DNA from: Corynebacterium meitnerae
GTDB lineage: Bacteria; Actinomycetota; Actinomycetes; Mycobacteriales; Mycobacteriaceae
Length of the DNA stretch: 56,682 nt
Reading direction: 5' to 3'
NCBI RefSeq assembly: GCF_027570075.1
Contig: NZ_JAKMUS010000014.1
Coordinates: 1-56,682 of the forward strand
The translations under genes and the position numbers were made by a program. A model generated the notes under the pieces. It was not told the DNA's origin. It was given only the letters and a program-made list of their open reading frames with translations, and did no database searches. This document shows positions 1 to 7,120 of the stretch, piece after piece; position 1 is the first letter of the stretch; every line of letters begins with the position of its first letter.

Positions 1-420
1 CAGATTTGGCGGACGGACCAGCCTTGTAAGACTAGGTCCATCACGGCCCGGTAATCAGTCACGATCGGACTCCTCTGATGATGCCGCGTGTCCTTTTGCC
101 ACGCGGTCAGAAGAATCTTCTCCTAAAGCGTTACTCGATACTCACCATTGCGTTACTGGATAGTCACCACGGTGTTACTAGATACCCCCGCGCAACAAAT
201 AGTGTAGATTCAATGACTACCCCCTTGATGCCGCTGCTACCCCCCCCGCGCCCCAGTGTCAAGATCCACCAGGCAAGAAGGTGACTGCAACCTGCCCATA
301 TAAGTTTCCATTACAAATGTCCTAATAGTTTTTCTTCTTCTATGTGATATAAGTCACTGGGGGTACTTAACCTCGCTTTTTCACACCCCAGAGAGCGTTG
401 ACACTTCAACCCCTTCCATC
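1..420. other. Gene-poor left edge with 22-bp-spaced repeats
   Basis: No convincing gene is seen here. There is an inverted repeat, CCGCGTG (84-90) with CACGCGG (100-106). Three imperfect copies of a GTTACT-nGATA motif follow with exact 22-bp spacing (units starting at 128, 150 and 172). Multiple short terminal repeats of about 20 bp are typical of the ends of some insertion sequences, for instance the IS21 family. This could therefore be the end of an element lying to the left, but no transposase is visible and the interpretation is an inference. Confidence 0.3.
128..185. repeat. Three imperfect tandem 22-bp repeats
   Basis: Units 128-149 and 150-171 match at most positions (GCGTTACTcGATAcTCACCA against GCGTTACTgGATAgTCACCA). 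A third partial unit (172-185) keeps GTGTTACTaGATAC. The repeats lie in non-coding DNA. They may be binding sites for a regulator or the terminal repeats of a mobile element. Confidence 0.55.
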
Positions 421-438
421 TACTTAGATTTCTAAGTA
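421..438. promoter_or_regulatory. Operator-like palindrome at antitoxin start
   Basis: TACTTAGA-TT-TCTAAGTA is a perfect 8-bp inverted repeat with a 2-bp centre, ending 11 bases before the antitoxin ATG at 450. Antitoxins of the Phd/YefM type bind palindromes overlapping their own promoter. This is the natural candidate for the autoregulatory operator, but binding is inferred. Confidence 0.6.
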
Positions 439-449
439 GAGTGAGCGTC

Positions 450-770
450 ATGGAAGCACTCTCAATCACCGAAGCCAACCGCCGAGGCATCTCAGGCCTC
501 GTTCGGTCAGCAGAAGCGGGCCCCTCAGTCAGCCTCTCACGCCAAGGGCGTATCGTCGCTGAGATTGTTTCGGCCCAGGAGATTGAGTCGCTACGCAAGG
601 ACCGCGACGATCTCGCAGACTCACTTCTTGCTCTCTCGCGATTCATCACCGACACAGGAAAACGGACAGAGCTGGATGATGCCATTGCAGATCTAGGCTT
701 CAACCGCACTGAGCTAGAAGCCGAGCTCAACTTGGAGACGGCTCTCGAAAAACCCGGCGATTCCATCTGA
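450..770 (+). CDS. Phd/YefM-like antitoxin
   Basis: A protein of about 106 aa starting at ATG 450; an in-frame GTG at 441 is the alternative start. The N-terminus (SITEANRRGISGLVRSAEAG, then SLSRQGRIVAEIVS) has the Phd/YefM antitoxin pattern. There, a short DNA-binding fold beginning with the 'ITEAR' segment is followed by a variable toxin-binding tail. Here the tail is helical and charged (residues ~45-106). The stop lies 5 bases before the next gene, which encodes a RelE/ParE-like toxin, so the two form one operon. The palindrome at 421-438 overlaps the start region and suggests autorepression. The family call rests on motif and context. Confidence 0.75.
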   Translation: MEALSITEANRRGISGLVRSAEAGPSVSLSRQGRIVAEIVSAQEIESLRKDRDDLADSLLALSRFITDTGKRTELDDAIADLGFNRTELEAELNLETALEKPGDSI

Positions 771-775
771 TTGCG

Positions 776-1336
776 ATGACAGGCCGAGAAGCTGTTGCAC
801 GAGTTCGCCTTACTGATGATGCGGTCGACGATCTCCTGCGCCTGAAACGCAAAGACCCGCAGATAGTCCGTGCAGTGTTGAAGAAAATGCTTCTTCTGGA
901 GCGCTCCCCCAAAGCTGGCGAACCACTTTTAGGTTCCTTAGTCGGGTTCAGGAAACTCGTGGTAGGCAACCGTGATTACCGAATCATCTGGCGTGAAACG
1001 AGGGATCTGGACCAGACTCCCGTACTCGTCATCGCTGAAGTCTGGGCAGCTGGCGCCCGAGCTGACAGCGAAATCTACAAAGAAATGAATGCCCGCCTCG
1101 AGCGCGCTACATCCGTTGGGCATCCGGCTGCCCATGAGCTCGCCGCTGTCCTGAAAAGGCTCGGCAAACGCTACTTCGACCTCGCCCCCAACGAAGAACC
1201 AAAGTCAACCACGCAACTTCCTGGCTGGCTGGTCGAAGCTCTGCGCGCCAACCTGCAGCTTAGCTGCGACGAACTAAGCGCCCTGACCCAAGACGAGGCG
1301 CAGCGGCTACTCGCCGAGTACTGGTCACGCGGCTAG
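776..1336 (+). CDS. RelE/ParE-superfamily toxin with C-terminal extension
   Basis: This 186-aa protein follows the antitoxin by 5 bases. Residues ~6-95 show the RelE/ParE layout: VRLTDDAVDDLLRL near the N-terminus, a helical 'VLKKMLLLERSPKAGEPL' segment, then GFRKLVVGNRDYRIIWRE, the basic strand that in RelE-type mRNA interferases carries the active-site Arg residues. The family is usually about 85-100 aa. This protein carries about 90 extra residues (HPAAHELAAVLKRLGKRYFDL... to the end) that I do not recognise. The likely role is a ribosome-dependent mRNA interferase neutralised by the upstream protein, or possibly a gyrase poison if ParE-like. The toxin fold is fairly clear; the extension is unexplained. 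Confidence 0.75.
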   Translation: MTGREAVARVRLTDDAVDDLLRLKRKDPQIVRAVLKKMLLLERSPKAGEPLLGSLVGFRKLVVGNRDYRIIWRETRDLDQTPVLVIAEVWAAGARADSEIYKEMNARLERATSVGHPAAHELAAVLKRLGKRYFDLAPNEEPKSTTQLPGWLVEALRANLQLSCDELSALTQDEAQRLLAEYWSRG

Positions 1337-1343
1337 CCCGGAG

Positions 1344-2117
1344 CTACCCGCGCACCTCGTCGGCGGAGACAACCCCCTGGTACTGCCACCCGATCACCGC
1401 GTTGCGGACGGAGTCCTGGAACGGGTTGGCGGGCTGGATGCAGGTGATGGTCAGGAGCCGGCCAGGCATGGGGCCGGTGCCCCAGATGTCGGCGGACTGG
1501 GAGAGGCCTTCCTTCTCGGGTTCGTGGAGGTCGGTGGCCTGGTATTTCAGCCAGGTGTCGCCGGAGGCTTCGGTGCGTAGGTAGAGGGGGTCGCCGGGGG
1601 AGATGGTGTGGGTTTGGGAGGAGGCGTCGTAAAGCTTGTCGAAGACGGCGGGCACACCCGCAGCCGCGTGACCTGCGATGACCACGATGTCTTCGGATGC
1701 GGAGCCGGGCAGCGAGTAGGGCTTGTTGTCGGCGGTGAAGATGCAGGCGTCGCCGAGGGAAGCCGGGTCGATCGCGCCGTTCTTCAGGCGACACACCCCG
1801 TCTTCGAAGTTCGCGCGCACGCCGATGGTCGGGATGATCATCTCAAGCGGCCGCGATTTCTCCACGGAAGCGCCGGTCTCGGCGGTGGGTGCAGAGGCGG
1901 GTGCGGAGTACGCGAATTCTTGCCGCGCTTTCATTTCGCGGTCGTGCTCGCTGGGCACGAAGAAGCGAATGAACAGGACAACCAGGACAACCAAGACCCA
2001 AAATGCGCTCCAGCGGCGCCGCTTGTACACGTGCGCCGGCTGCGGTTTGAAACGCCTTTCCGCGGGCGGTGGCGCCACCTGCACGCGCGGCTTGCGCCCT
2101 CGGGACTGTCCTGACAT
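1344..2117 (-). CDS. Class E/F-type sortase
   Basis: A 257-aa sortase: a basic cytoplasmic N-terminus (1-35), one membrane segment (~36-53), a short linker and an extracytoplasmic sortase barrel. The catalytic triad candidates are visible: His150 in VVIAGHAAAG, Cys226 in LLTITCIQP and Arg238 in DSVRNAVIG. Sortases join surface proteins to the cell wall by transpeptidation. The short TITC motif and the absence of a neighbouring LPXTG substrate or pilin operon fit a class E/F housekeeping-type enzyme rather than a pilus-specific class C one. No protein visible in this window ends in a clear LPXTG signal, so its substrates lie elsewhere. The gene is divergent from the rhodanese gene across only 29 bp. 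Confidence 0.85.
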   Translation of the reverse strand: MSGQSRGRKPRVQVAPPPAERRFKPQPAHVYKRRRWSAFWVLVVLVVLFIRFFVPSEHDREMKARQEFAYSAPASAPTAETGASVEKSRPLEMIIPTIGVRANFEDGVCRLKNGAIDPASLGDACIFTADNKPYSLPGSASEDIVVIAGHAAAGVPAVFDKLYDASSQTHTISPGDPLYLRTEASGDTWLKYQATDLHEPEKEGLSQSADIWGTGPMPGRLLTITCIQPANPFQDSVRNAVIGWQYQGVVSADEVRG

Positions 2118-2140
2118 GAAGCAAACTTTACATCTAGAAT
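2111..2140 (+). promoter_or_regulatory. Promoter of rhodanese gene, likely leaderless
   Basis: CTGACA (2111-2116), an 18-bp spacer and TAGAAT (2135-2140) form a good sigma-A-type promoter. The ATG at 2147 begins 6 bases after the -10 element, so the mRNA would start at or near the start codon. No Shine-Dalgarno sequence is present, which agrees with a leaderless transcript, common in corynebacteria. Confidence 0.55.
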
Positions 2141-2146
2141 GTCGCC

Positions 2147-2437
2147 ATGCGTTCAGTACAGGTCACAGATGTTCCCAACGATGCACAGCTTATCGACGTC
2201 CGCGAGCCCGACGAGTTCTCCACCACCCACGCCGCCGGCGCCGTGAACCTCCCCCTGTCCAACCTTGCCGCTCTGACGGACAAGATCGACTTTTCCCAGG
2301 ATGTGTACGTAATTTGCCAGGCCGGCGGGCGTTCCGCCGAGGCGACGCAGTACCTCTCTGAGGTGCACGACGGCACCATCATCAACGTTGCCGGCGGCAC
2401 CCAGGCGTGGGTCGAGGCCGGCCTGCCCACGGAGTAG
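2147..2437 (+). CDS. Rhodanese-domain sulfurtransferase
   Basis: A 96-aa single-domain rhodanese. The early LIDVREPDEF segment and the active-site loop CQAGGR (Cys57 to Arg62) are diagnostic. The Cys forms a persulfide, and such small cytosolic enzymes move sulfane sulfur to thiol acceptors. The Asp-Val-Arg-Glu and Ala-Gly-Ala-Val-Asn-Leu-Pro elements are in the usual order and the length is normal for the family. It is divergent from the sortase gene and transcribed from the leaderless-type promoter at 2111-2140. The physiological substrate cannot be told from sequence. Confidence 0.93.
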   Translation: MRSVQVTDVPNDAQLIDVREPDEFSTTHAAGAVNLPLSNLAALTDKIDFSQDVYVICQAGGRSAEATQYLSEVHDGTIINVAGGTQAWVEAGLPTE

Positions 2438-2494
2438 GCCAGCCGTCGGGCAATACCAACCGTGGGCATGCCCCACTACTGCTAAATTGGGGTT

Positions 2495-2932
2495 ATGTCT
2501 AAATCTCTCGACCTTCCCGCTGCGCTGCTCCAGTCCCCGTCGTTCCAGATTGAACGGGTCCGCCGCGCAACGAAGGACGAGGTTGAGACCACCCTCGCCA
2601 CCCGCGGCACCACCATGCGTGAGTTCTGGGTGCTCACCTGCACCCTCTATCACGCAGCGAGCCAGACACAGCTGTCGGAGCTCCTCGGCGTCGACGCTTC
2701 CGACATGGTCCGCCTCATCGATTCCCTAGAGAAGCAAGGCTGGGTCACCCGCGAGCGCGACCCGAAGGATCGTCGCCGCCAGCTAGTCACCCCCACCAAG
2801 AAGGGGAAGAAGGTGCAGGGTGAACTCGCCGTCCTCGTGGAGAAGGCCGAGGACAGAGCGTTTGACGACGCCACCACCAAACAACTCAAGCACCTCCGCA
2901 AACTCACCCGCGCCATCATGGAAACGGACTAA
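2495..2932 (+). CDS. MarR-family transcriptional regulator
   Basis: A 145-aa protein with the winged-helix layout of MarR: an N-terminal dimerisation helix, a helix-turn-helix in QLSELLGVDASDMVRLIDSLEKQGWV (residues ~55-80) and a wing with the characteristic D-x-R-x-R pattern (RERDPKDRRRQLVTPTKKG, ~83-101). It should be a dimeric, ligand-responsive repressor. TAAATT sits 6 bases before the ATG, so its message may be leaderless. The target is not evident; it lies 57 bp after the rhodanese gene and may not share its promoter. Confidence 0.9.
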   Translation: MSKSLDLPAALLQSPSFQIERVRRATKDEVETTLATRGTTMREFWVLTCTLYHAASQTQLSELLGVDASDMVRLIDSLEKQGWVTRERDPKDRRRQLVTPTKKGKKVQGELAVLVEKAEDRAFDDATTKQLKHLRKLTRAIMETD

Positions 2933-2944
2933 TCCCCAACGCGA

Positions 2945-2992
2945 AACCGCCCACTCCCCTCCCCGAATTTTCCGGGGCGAGAGCAGGCGGTT
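2945..2992. terminator. Strong hairpin between convergent genes
   Basis: AACCGCC (2945-2951) pairs with GGCGGTT (2986-2992), and an inner CCCCG/CGGGG stem lies around AATTTT. It sits between the end of the MarR gene (+) and the end of the secreted-protein gene (-), so it probably serves both strands. It has no long T tract. Confidence 0.6.
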
Positions 2993-3006
2993 GCGTTCTA
3001 ACTGGA

Positions 3007-3771
3007 TTAAACCAGCTGACGGCGGCCGTACATGAACACCGCTGCACCCATGATGGATGCAATCACCAGGCCAATCAGGCCCTTAGCGATAGCGTTGTTA
3101 CCGGTCGCTGCACCAACACCACGGTCGGTGGCAGCGTTGTTCTGCGCTGCGCTGTTCTCCGCAGCCTGAGCAGCGATCTCGTTGCCGTGCTTAGCCAGGA
3201 TCTCGGTGGTCTTGGCCTCGTCCTCAGCGGTCGGGGTCTTGTCGGCGCGGTCTGCCGGCACGAGCACCGGGTTGCCCTGGGCATTCTTCACGACGCTGTA
3301 CACAATGCCACCAATCGTCAGCAGCGGCAGCGTTGCGAGTGCGGTAGCAGCAGCAATCGCAGCAGCCTCATCGTCCTTCTCAACCGGCTTCACGTTGGAC
3401 TCGTAGCCATCAATCGGCTTATTAGTACGGAGCTGGGTCACATTCACGCCGTTTGCATCAAAGATGAAGAAGCCTGGCTGGTACTTCGCCTGCACATTGC
3501 CCTCGGCATCCTTAACAACGTCGCCTTCCTTGAGCTCAACCTTCCCCTGGACAGGAGCGTTCTCCTCAGTAGCGGGCTGGTTCTCTTCGGCGCCCGTCTG
3601 GCCTTCGGTACCTGGCTGGCCCTCAGTACCCTCGGCCACGGGATTGAGGTGGGAGTTCTCGCCAACCACAGGTGCTGGCTGCTCGTCCTGAGCGAAGGCA
3701 GACGGAGCAACAGCGAAAGTCAGTGCACCAGCGGTGGCAAGAGCGATAGCGGTCTTGTTGAAGCGCTTCAT
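3007..3771 (-). CDS. Secreted protein with C-terminal membrane anchor
   Basis: A 254-aa protein of unknown function. Residues 1-28 form a Sec signal peptide (MKRFNKTAIALATAGALTF..., cleavage after AFA). A Glu/Pro/Thr-rich low-complexity segment (~30-75) follows, then a short ordered region with KLKEGDVVKDAEGN- and YQPGFFIFDANGVNV-like strands. A hydrophobic stretch (AAAIAATALATLPLLTIGGIVYSVV) comes next, then an Ala/Asn-rich stretch and a last transmembrane helix ending in RRQLV. There is no LPXTG motif, so anchoring would be by the C-terminal helix. A good ribosome-binding site (AGGAG) precedes the ATG. I do not recognise a domain; the architecture suggests a cell-envelope protein. Confidence 0.75.
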   Translation of the reverse strand: MKRFNKTAIALATAGALTFAVAPSAFAQDEQPAPVVGENSHLNPVAEGTEGQPGTEGQTGAEENQPATEENAPVQGKVELKEGDVVKDAEGNVQAKYQPGFFIFDANGVNVTQLRTNKPIDGYESNVKPVEKDDEAAAIAAATALATLPLLTIGGIVYSVVKNAQGNPVLVPADRADKTPTAEDEAKTTEILAKHGNEIAAQAAENSAAQNNAATDRGVGAATGNNAIAKGLIGLVIASIMGAAVFMYGRRQLV

Positions 3772-3960
3772 TAATCAATCTCCTATGGGGGCTTGGGGAA
3801 GAAAAAGATACTGAAGCAACATGGCTCAGACTCAAAAGTCTCAACCACTACTTCAGGGTCACTTCAACAATAGACCTTCTTCACTTAATTCACAACAGTC
3901 ACATGCGTAACAATTGCGTTTTTTCAAATTTCAGCTCAGTGGAGGCATCCGGAGGAGACA

Positions 3961-3995
3961 TTCCGGAGAGATAGAAGAGACCTTCCGGAGAGATA
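3961..3995. repeat. 13-bp direct repeat, 22-bp period
   Basis: TTCCGGAGAGATA occurs at 3961-3973 and again at 3983-3995. A weaker upstream relative (TCCGGAGGAGACA) starts near 3948. The copies lie in a non-coding region. Confidence 0.7.
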
Positions 3996-4013
3996 TAGGT
4001 CAAATTGAGCTGC

Positions 4014-4160
4014 GGACAAATTTGTCCACTACAGAGAGGTAAAGGCTGCGACCTGCAGAGAAGCTGCACATAGAAGCGGACGCACTGTGCGTCCGCTCGT
4101 TTTCAGGTCAAACAGGCTGGCCAAAGGCCTAACGGATCACAAGCGGACAGAATTGTCCGC
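4014..4160. repeat. Three related GGAC...GTCC palindromes
   Basis: GGACAAATTTGTCC (4014-4027), AGCGGACGCAC-T-GTGCGTCCGCT (4075-4097) and GCGGACA-GAAT-TGTCCGC (4143-4160) share GCGGAC/GTCCGC half sites and sit about 65 bp apart. The middle one has perfect 11-bp arms and is followed by CGTTTTC, so on the + strand it could also act as a terminator. Confidence 0.65.
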
Positions 4161-4249
4161 ACGCCAAAACACCCATATATGCGCGGAGAGCGATCAGCCC
4201 GAGGCGAGGCAGCGCGGCGAGGCGAGAAAAGGCTCGCTTAGCAGGGAAA

Positions 4250-4885
4250 CTAGGCGAAGGAGTCCTTGATTGAGGTGATTGTTGCTGGGTTGCCGGCGGC
4301 ACAGGTGATGGCGATGGTGAGAGCGTCGTCGAGGGTTCCTTCGGCGGCGGCGAAGCCGGAGGAAACGGCGTCGGTGGCAGGCAAGGAGGCGCCGGTCATG
4401 AGCATGGTCCGGGCGCGGGCGCCGCCGAGGAGGGCAGTCATGGAATCGGCGAGATCCTTATCCACTGTGACGCCCATGCGGGCGACGGGGATCGCGAAGT
4501 AAGCGGACGGGGCAACGACGCGGATATCGCAGGCGGAGGCGAGCATTGCGCCGGCGCCAATGGCTGGGCCGTTGATGTAAGCAACGACGGCAATGGGGAG
4601 GGTGCGGATCTGCGAGATGAGTTCAACCAGCGCGGGATAAATGTCCTCGGGATTTCCCTCCGAGAGATCTGCACCGGCACTGAAGCAGGAGCCAGCGCCG
4701 GTGAGGAGGATGGCGGAAGGGCTGGCGGAAGGGCTGGAGGAGGGGGTGGAGGAGGTGAAGGAGGGGTGGGAGAGGGCGTCGATAAGCTCTCTGAGCAGTG
4801 AGCTGCTGAGTGCGTTGCGTTTTGCGTCGCGGTCGATGGTGAGCTGCGCGATGCCCTCTGCGGGCCAGGTGATGGCTACGGACAT
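4250..4885 (-). CDS. Enoyl-CoA hydratase/isomerase-family protein
   Basis: A 211-aa crotonase-fold protein starting at ATG 4885; an upstream GTG is less likely because similarity begins at SVAITWPAEGIAQLTIDR. The two oxyanion-hole segments are present: CFSAGADL and INGPAIGAGA. The region that carries a catalytic Glu in classic hydratases reads ARMGVTVDKDLADS, without the Glu, so true hydratase activity is doubtful and another crotonase reaction is possible. It is shorter than the usual ~255 aa. A Ser/Pro-rich stretch (SSTPSSSPSASPSA, ~45-60), encoded by a GC-rich 12-bp repeat, is inserted before the LLTGAG strand. It lies 39 bp downstream of the HtaA gene on the same strand. Confidence 0.85.
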   Translation of the reverse strand: MSVAITWPAEGIAQLTIDRDAKRNALSSSLLRELIDALSHPSFTSSTPSSSPSASPSAILLTGAGSCFSAGADLSEGNPEDIYPALVELISQIRTLPIAVVAYINGPAIGAGAMLASACDIRVVAPSAYFAIPVARMGVTVDKDLADSMTALLGGARARTMLMTGASLPATDAVSSGFAAAEGTLDDALTIAITCAAGNPATITSIKDSFA

Positions 4886-4924
4886 TCTTCGATCGTAAAC
4901 GCTGGCCCGCGCGCGCACCAGCGT

Positions 4925-6928
4925 TTAGCGCAGACCGAGCTGCTTCATCAGCGGCCCACCGAAGACGTGGAACAGCGCGGCAAGAACGGCCAGGCCACCA
5001 ACAAGACCACCGATGATGGCGCCGATCGTCTTCCCAGGGAGAGTCGAACCCTCAGGCTTCTTGGGATCTTCCGGCCGGTCGGGCTGGTTTGGCTCGTTCG
5101 GCTGCTCGGGCTGCTCAGTCTCTCCCGGCTTCGGCGGGCGCGGGCGCGACGGGGTCGGCGGGGTGTAATCACCCTTGTGCAGCATGCGGAGGCTGTAGTG
5201 CTCGATGTAGTCGCCGCGGGACTCGTCGACGGTCGGGGTGTAGTAAAGCCCTTTCTCGCGGACGATGAGGTCGCCGTGGTGCAGGTTGGACACCTCACGG
5301 CCGTTCGGGACCGCAGCTTCACGCTTTACCTCGAAGGTCTCGGGGTCGAACCAAACGAGTTTTCCAGTCTGGCCGTTGATGACCACGGGCGTGCCGTCAG
5401 CCTCGAACCCGCCGAGACCCCAGCCCTTGTATCCCTCCATGAAGCCGACCTTGGTCTTCTGCTTGATGTCACGGTCGGCATAAACGAGCGACTGGATGTC
5501 GCCGAAGGCGTTGGCTCGGATGATGCGCGAACCGTTGGTGGTCACGGCGTCCAGCTGCTTGTGCGTCGGCGTGTAGGAGCCCGGCATGACCTTGGCTACG
5601 TCGGCGCCTTTAGCGGTCGGGTCGATGGAGATCAGCATGTTCTTGTAGCTCGATCCCCCGTCCGCGAACGTGATGTCGGCGCGGGATGCGTAGACGAAGG
5701 TGCCGTCATCCATCGGCATGAGTTCGCGGATGTTGTTGAGGTCGAAGGAGGAGCGGTACGCGCTGTCCGAGTAGGCGTGCAGGCCTTGTTCAACCTCGGT
5801 GAGCTCCTTGGATACCGGCTTGTACAGGCCTTCCGAAGTCGGCAGCGCTCGGGCCTCAGCTTCACCGCCACTCACGGTGATAAGCTGCGCGAAGGGCTCG
5901 ACCTGACCGGGAGCCTTGGCGTCTTGCGCGATAGCCACGACCTTGCCGGTCTTCGGGTGCGCGCCGGTGGCGAGGATCTCGCCGTTCGCCTCGTACACGG
6001 TCTTGGCTTCACCGAATCCGTCCTCGGTGATCGGCAGCGCCTTGAGCTCCTTGGAGCCTTCTTCGGCGTAGTAGAAGGTAGAGGTCTTGGCATCGTAGGC
6101 ACCGGTGCCGCGCTTGGAGGCGTTGGTTTCGAAGGCGGCGAGCTGCCTTAGGTCTTCGCTGAGCAGGTAGATGCCCTTGCCAGCAGCGGAGGCGAGGACG
6201 TTCTTGCCCAGATCGAAGATTCGGGTGACGGCACTGTCGTACGGCACCGGGGAGTCCCAGGACGTCGGGTGGGCACGCAGGGCATTCGGGTCAGTGATGT
6301 CCGCACCGTCGCCCTGATAGCTGAAGTCGACGGGGTCCATGCCTTCGCCGACGTTGTAGAACTCGGACATCATCATGTTACCCTGCTCAGTCAGCGTCGC
6401 CGGAATCTCGGACCAGTTGATGGTGCCGTCCGCGTTGCGGAAGGTGCCGGACTGCGGGTACAGGTTGACCACGCGTACTGGCTTGCCGCCGCCGTTGTAA
6501 TAGGTGCCGGTCAGGTACTGGCGGGAGTTGACGGTGGCTTCGATGTAGGAGTCTTTGTCGTCGTCAAGCACGACCTTCGGATTGCTGAAGGTGAGGTCCA
6601 GGTCGCAGTTCGCCTTGAGTTTGTCCTCGTTTCCTTGGCAGTACTGCTTGTACTTCACGGTGCCTTTGAATTGGGCTTCGAGGCGCACTTCGTCGCGGTC
6701 GAAGTTCACATTCTCGAGGGGGAAGGAGAAACGCTGTGCGCTTGTGGACTTATCCTCAGTAGCCCCCTCCCCCACGAGCACCGGCCCACCGACGTAGTTG
6801 TTGAACGAGGCCCTGATGCCCCACAGCAGTGCACCGTTTTCCGCTGCCAGCGCCACCGGCATACCCGGCACAACCATCACGCTTGCAGCGACTGACGCCG
6901 CAATGACAGCGCCACGAACTTTCTTCAC
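4925..6928 (-). CDS. HtaA-domain haem/iron-acquisition surface protein
   Basis: A 667-aa protein starting at GTG 6928 behind AGGAGG. Residues 1-28 are a signal peptide. An HtaA domain follows (~32-205: LLWGIRASFNNYV, later YPQSGTFRNADGTINW). Residues ~230-590 have repeated strands resembling a beta-propeller, then a Pro/Glu/Asn-rich spacer (~590-632) and a C-terminal membrane helix (GAIIGGLVGGLAVLAALF) with a short basic tail. HtaA domains of corynebacteria bind haem or haemoglobin at the cell surface and pass haem to the HmuTUV importer. The DtxR-like box at 6939-6957 indicates induction by iron limitation. No hmuTUV genes are in the window, so this copy is unlinked. The propeller reading is an inference. 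Confidence 0.85.
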   Translation of the reverse strand: MKKVRGAVIAASVAASVMVVPGMPVALAAENGALLWGIRASFNNYVGGPVLVGEGATEDKSTSAQRFSFPLENVNFDRDEVRLEAQFKGTVKYKQYCQGNEDKLKANCDLDLTFSNPKVVLDDDKDSYIEATVNSRQYLTGTYYNGGGKPVRVVNLYPQSGTFRNADGTINWSEIPATLTEQGNMMMSEFYNVGEGMDPVDFSYQGDGADITDPNALRAHPTSWDSPVPYDSAVTRIFDLGKNVLASAAGKGIYLLSEDLRQLAAFETNASKRGTGAYDAKTSTFYYAEEGSKELKALPITEDGFGEAKTVYEANGEILATGAHPKTGKVVAIAQDAKAPGQVEPFAQLITVSGGEAEARALPTSEGLYKPVSKELTEVEQGLHAYSDSAYRSSFDLNNIRELMPMDDGTFVYASRADITFADGGSSYKNMLISIDPTAKGADVAKVMPGSYTPTHKQLDAVTTNGSRIIRANAFGDIQSLVYADRDIKQKTKVGFMEGYKGWGLGGFEADGTPVVINGQTGKLVWFDPETFEVKREAAVPNGREVSNLHHGDLIVREKGLYYTPTVDESRGDYIEHYSLRMLHKGDYTPPTPSRPRPPKPGETEQPEQPNEPNQPDRPEDPKKPEGSTLPGKTIGAIIGGLVGGLAVLAALFHVFGGPLMKQLGLR

Positions 6929-6938
6929 ATCAACCTCC

Positions 6939-6957
6939 TGAAGTTAGGGTTACCTAA
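6939..6957 (-). promoter_or_regulatory. DtxR/IdeR-like iron box
   Basis: Read on the minus strand, TTAGGTAACCCTAACTTCA matches the 19-bp DtxR consensus TTAGGTTAGCCTAACCTAA at 15 positions by hand alignment. It ends 11 bases before the GTG of the HtaA gene, so DtxR bound with Fe2+ would block expression when iron is plentiful. A possible promoter upstream is TTGACG (complement of 6994-6999), 17 bp, CTAATT (complement of 6971-6976). Confidence 0.75.
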
Positions 6958-7075
6958 TTTGCGGAGATGAAATTAGCCCACCCTTAGCTTTATCGTCAAA
7001 AATGACTAGACCTTTCGGCCGGTGCGCACCCCCGGATTACCCCGCACCCGTCGATAAGCACATGAAAAGCGCATG

Positions 7076-7106
7076 AAAAAGGGCCAAACACTCACGTGCT
7101 TGGCCC
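7076..7106 (-). terminator. Rho-independent terminator of ppk2
   Basis: GGGCCAA (7081-7087) pairs with TTGGCCC (7100-7106). On the minus strand the stem is followed by TTTTT, giving a classical terminator 14 bp after the PPK2 stop codon. Confidence 0.85.
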
Positions 7107-7120
7107 CTGAAAGCTAGAAG

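Larger units (their letters stand above)
3772..4249. other. 478-bp intergenic region rich in short repeats
   Basis: No gene is seen. The region holds the leader of the secreted-protein gene, an imperfect hairpin GACT-CAAA-AGTC (3829-3840), a 13-bp direct repeat TTCCGGAGAGATA (3961-3973 and 3983-3995) and three GGAC/GTCC palindromes (4014-4027, 4075-4097, 4143-4160). A small RNA or a regulator-binding cluster is possible, but no promoter stands out. Confidence 0.5.

Noticed and set aside
78..284. Open frame of 68 codons at the left edge
   Set aside because: No ribosome-binding site and no domain. It crosses the inverted repeat and the 22-bp repeats, so it is most likely chance.
4451..4470. 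DnaA-box-like TTATCCACTG
   Set aside because: A single imperfect copy inside a coding region. No cluster of boxes and no dnaA or dnaN gene nearby.
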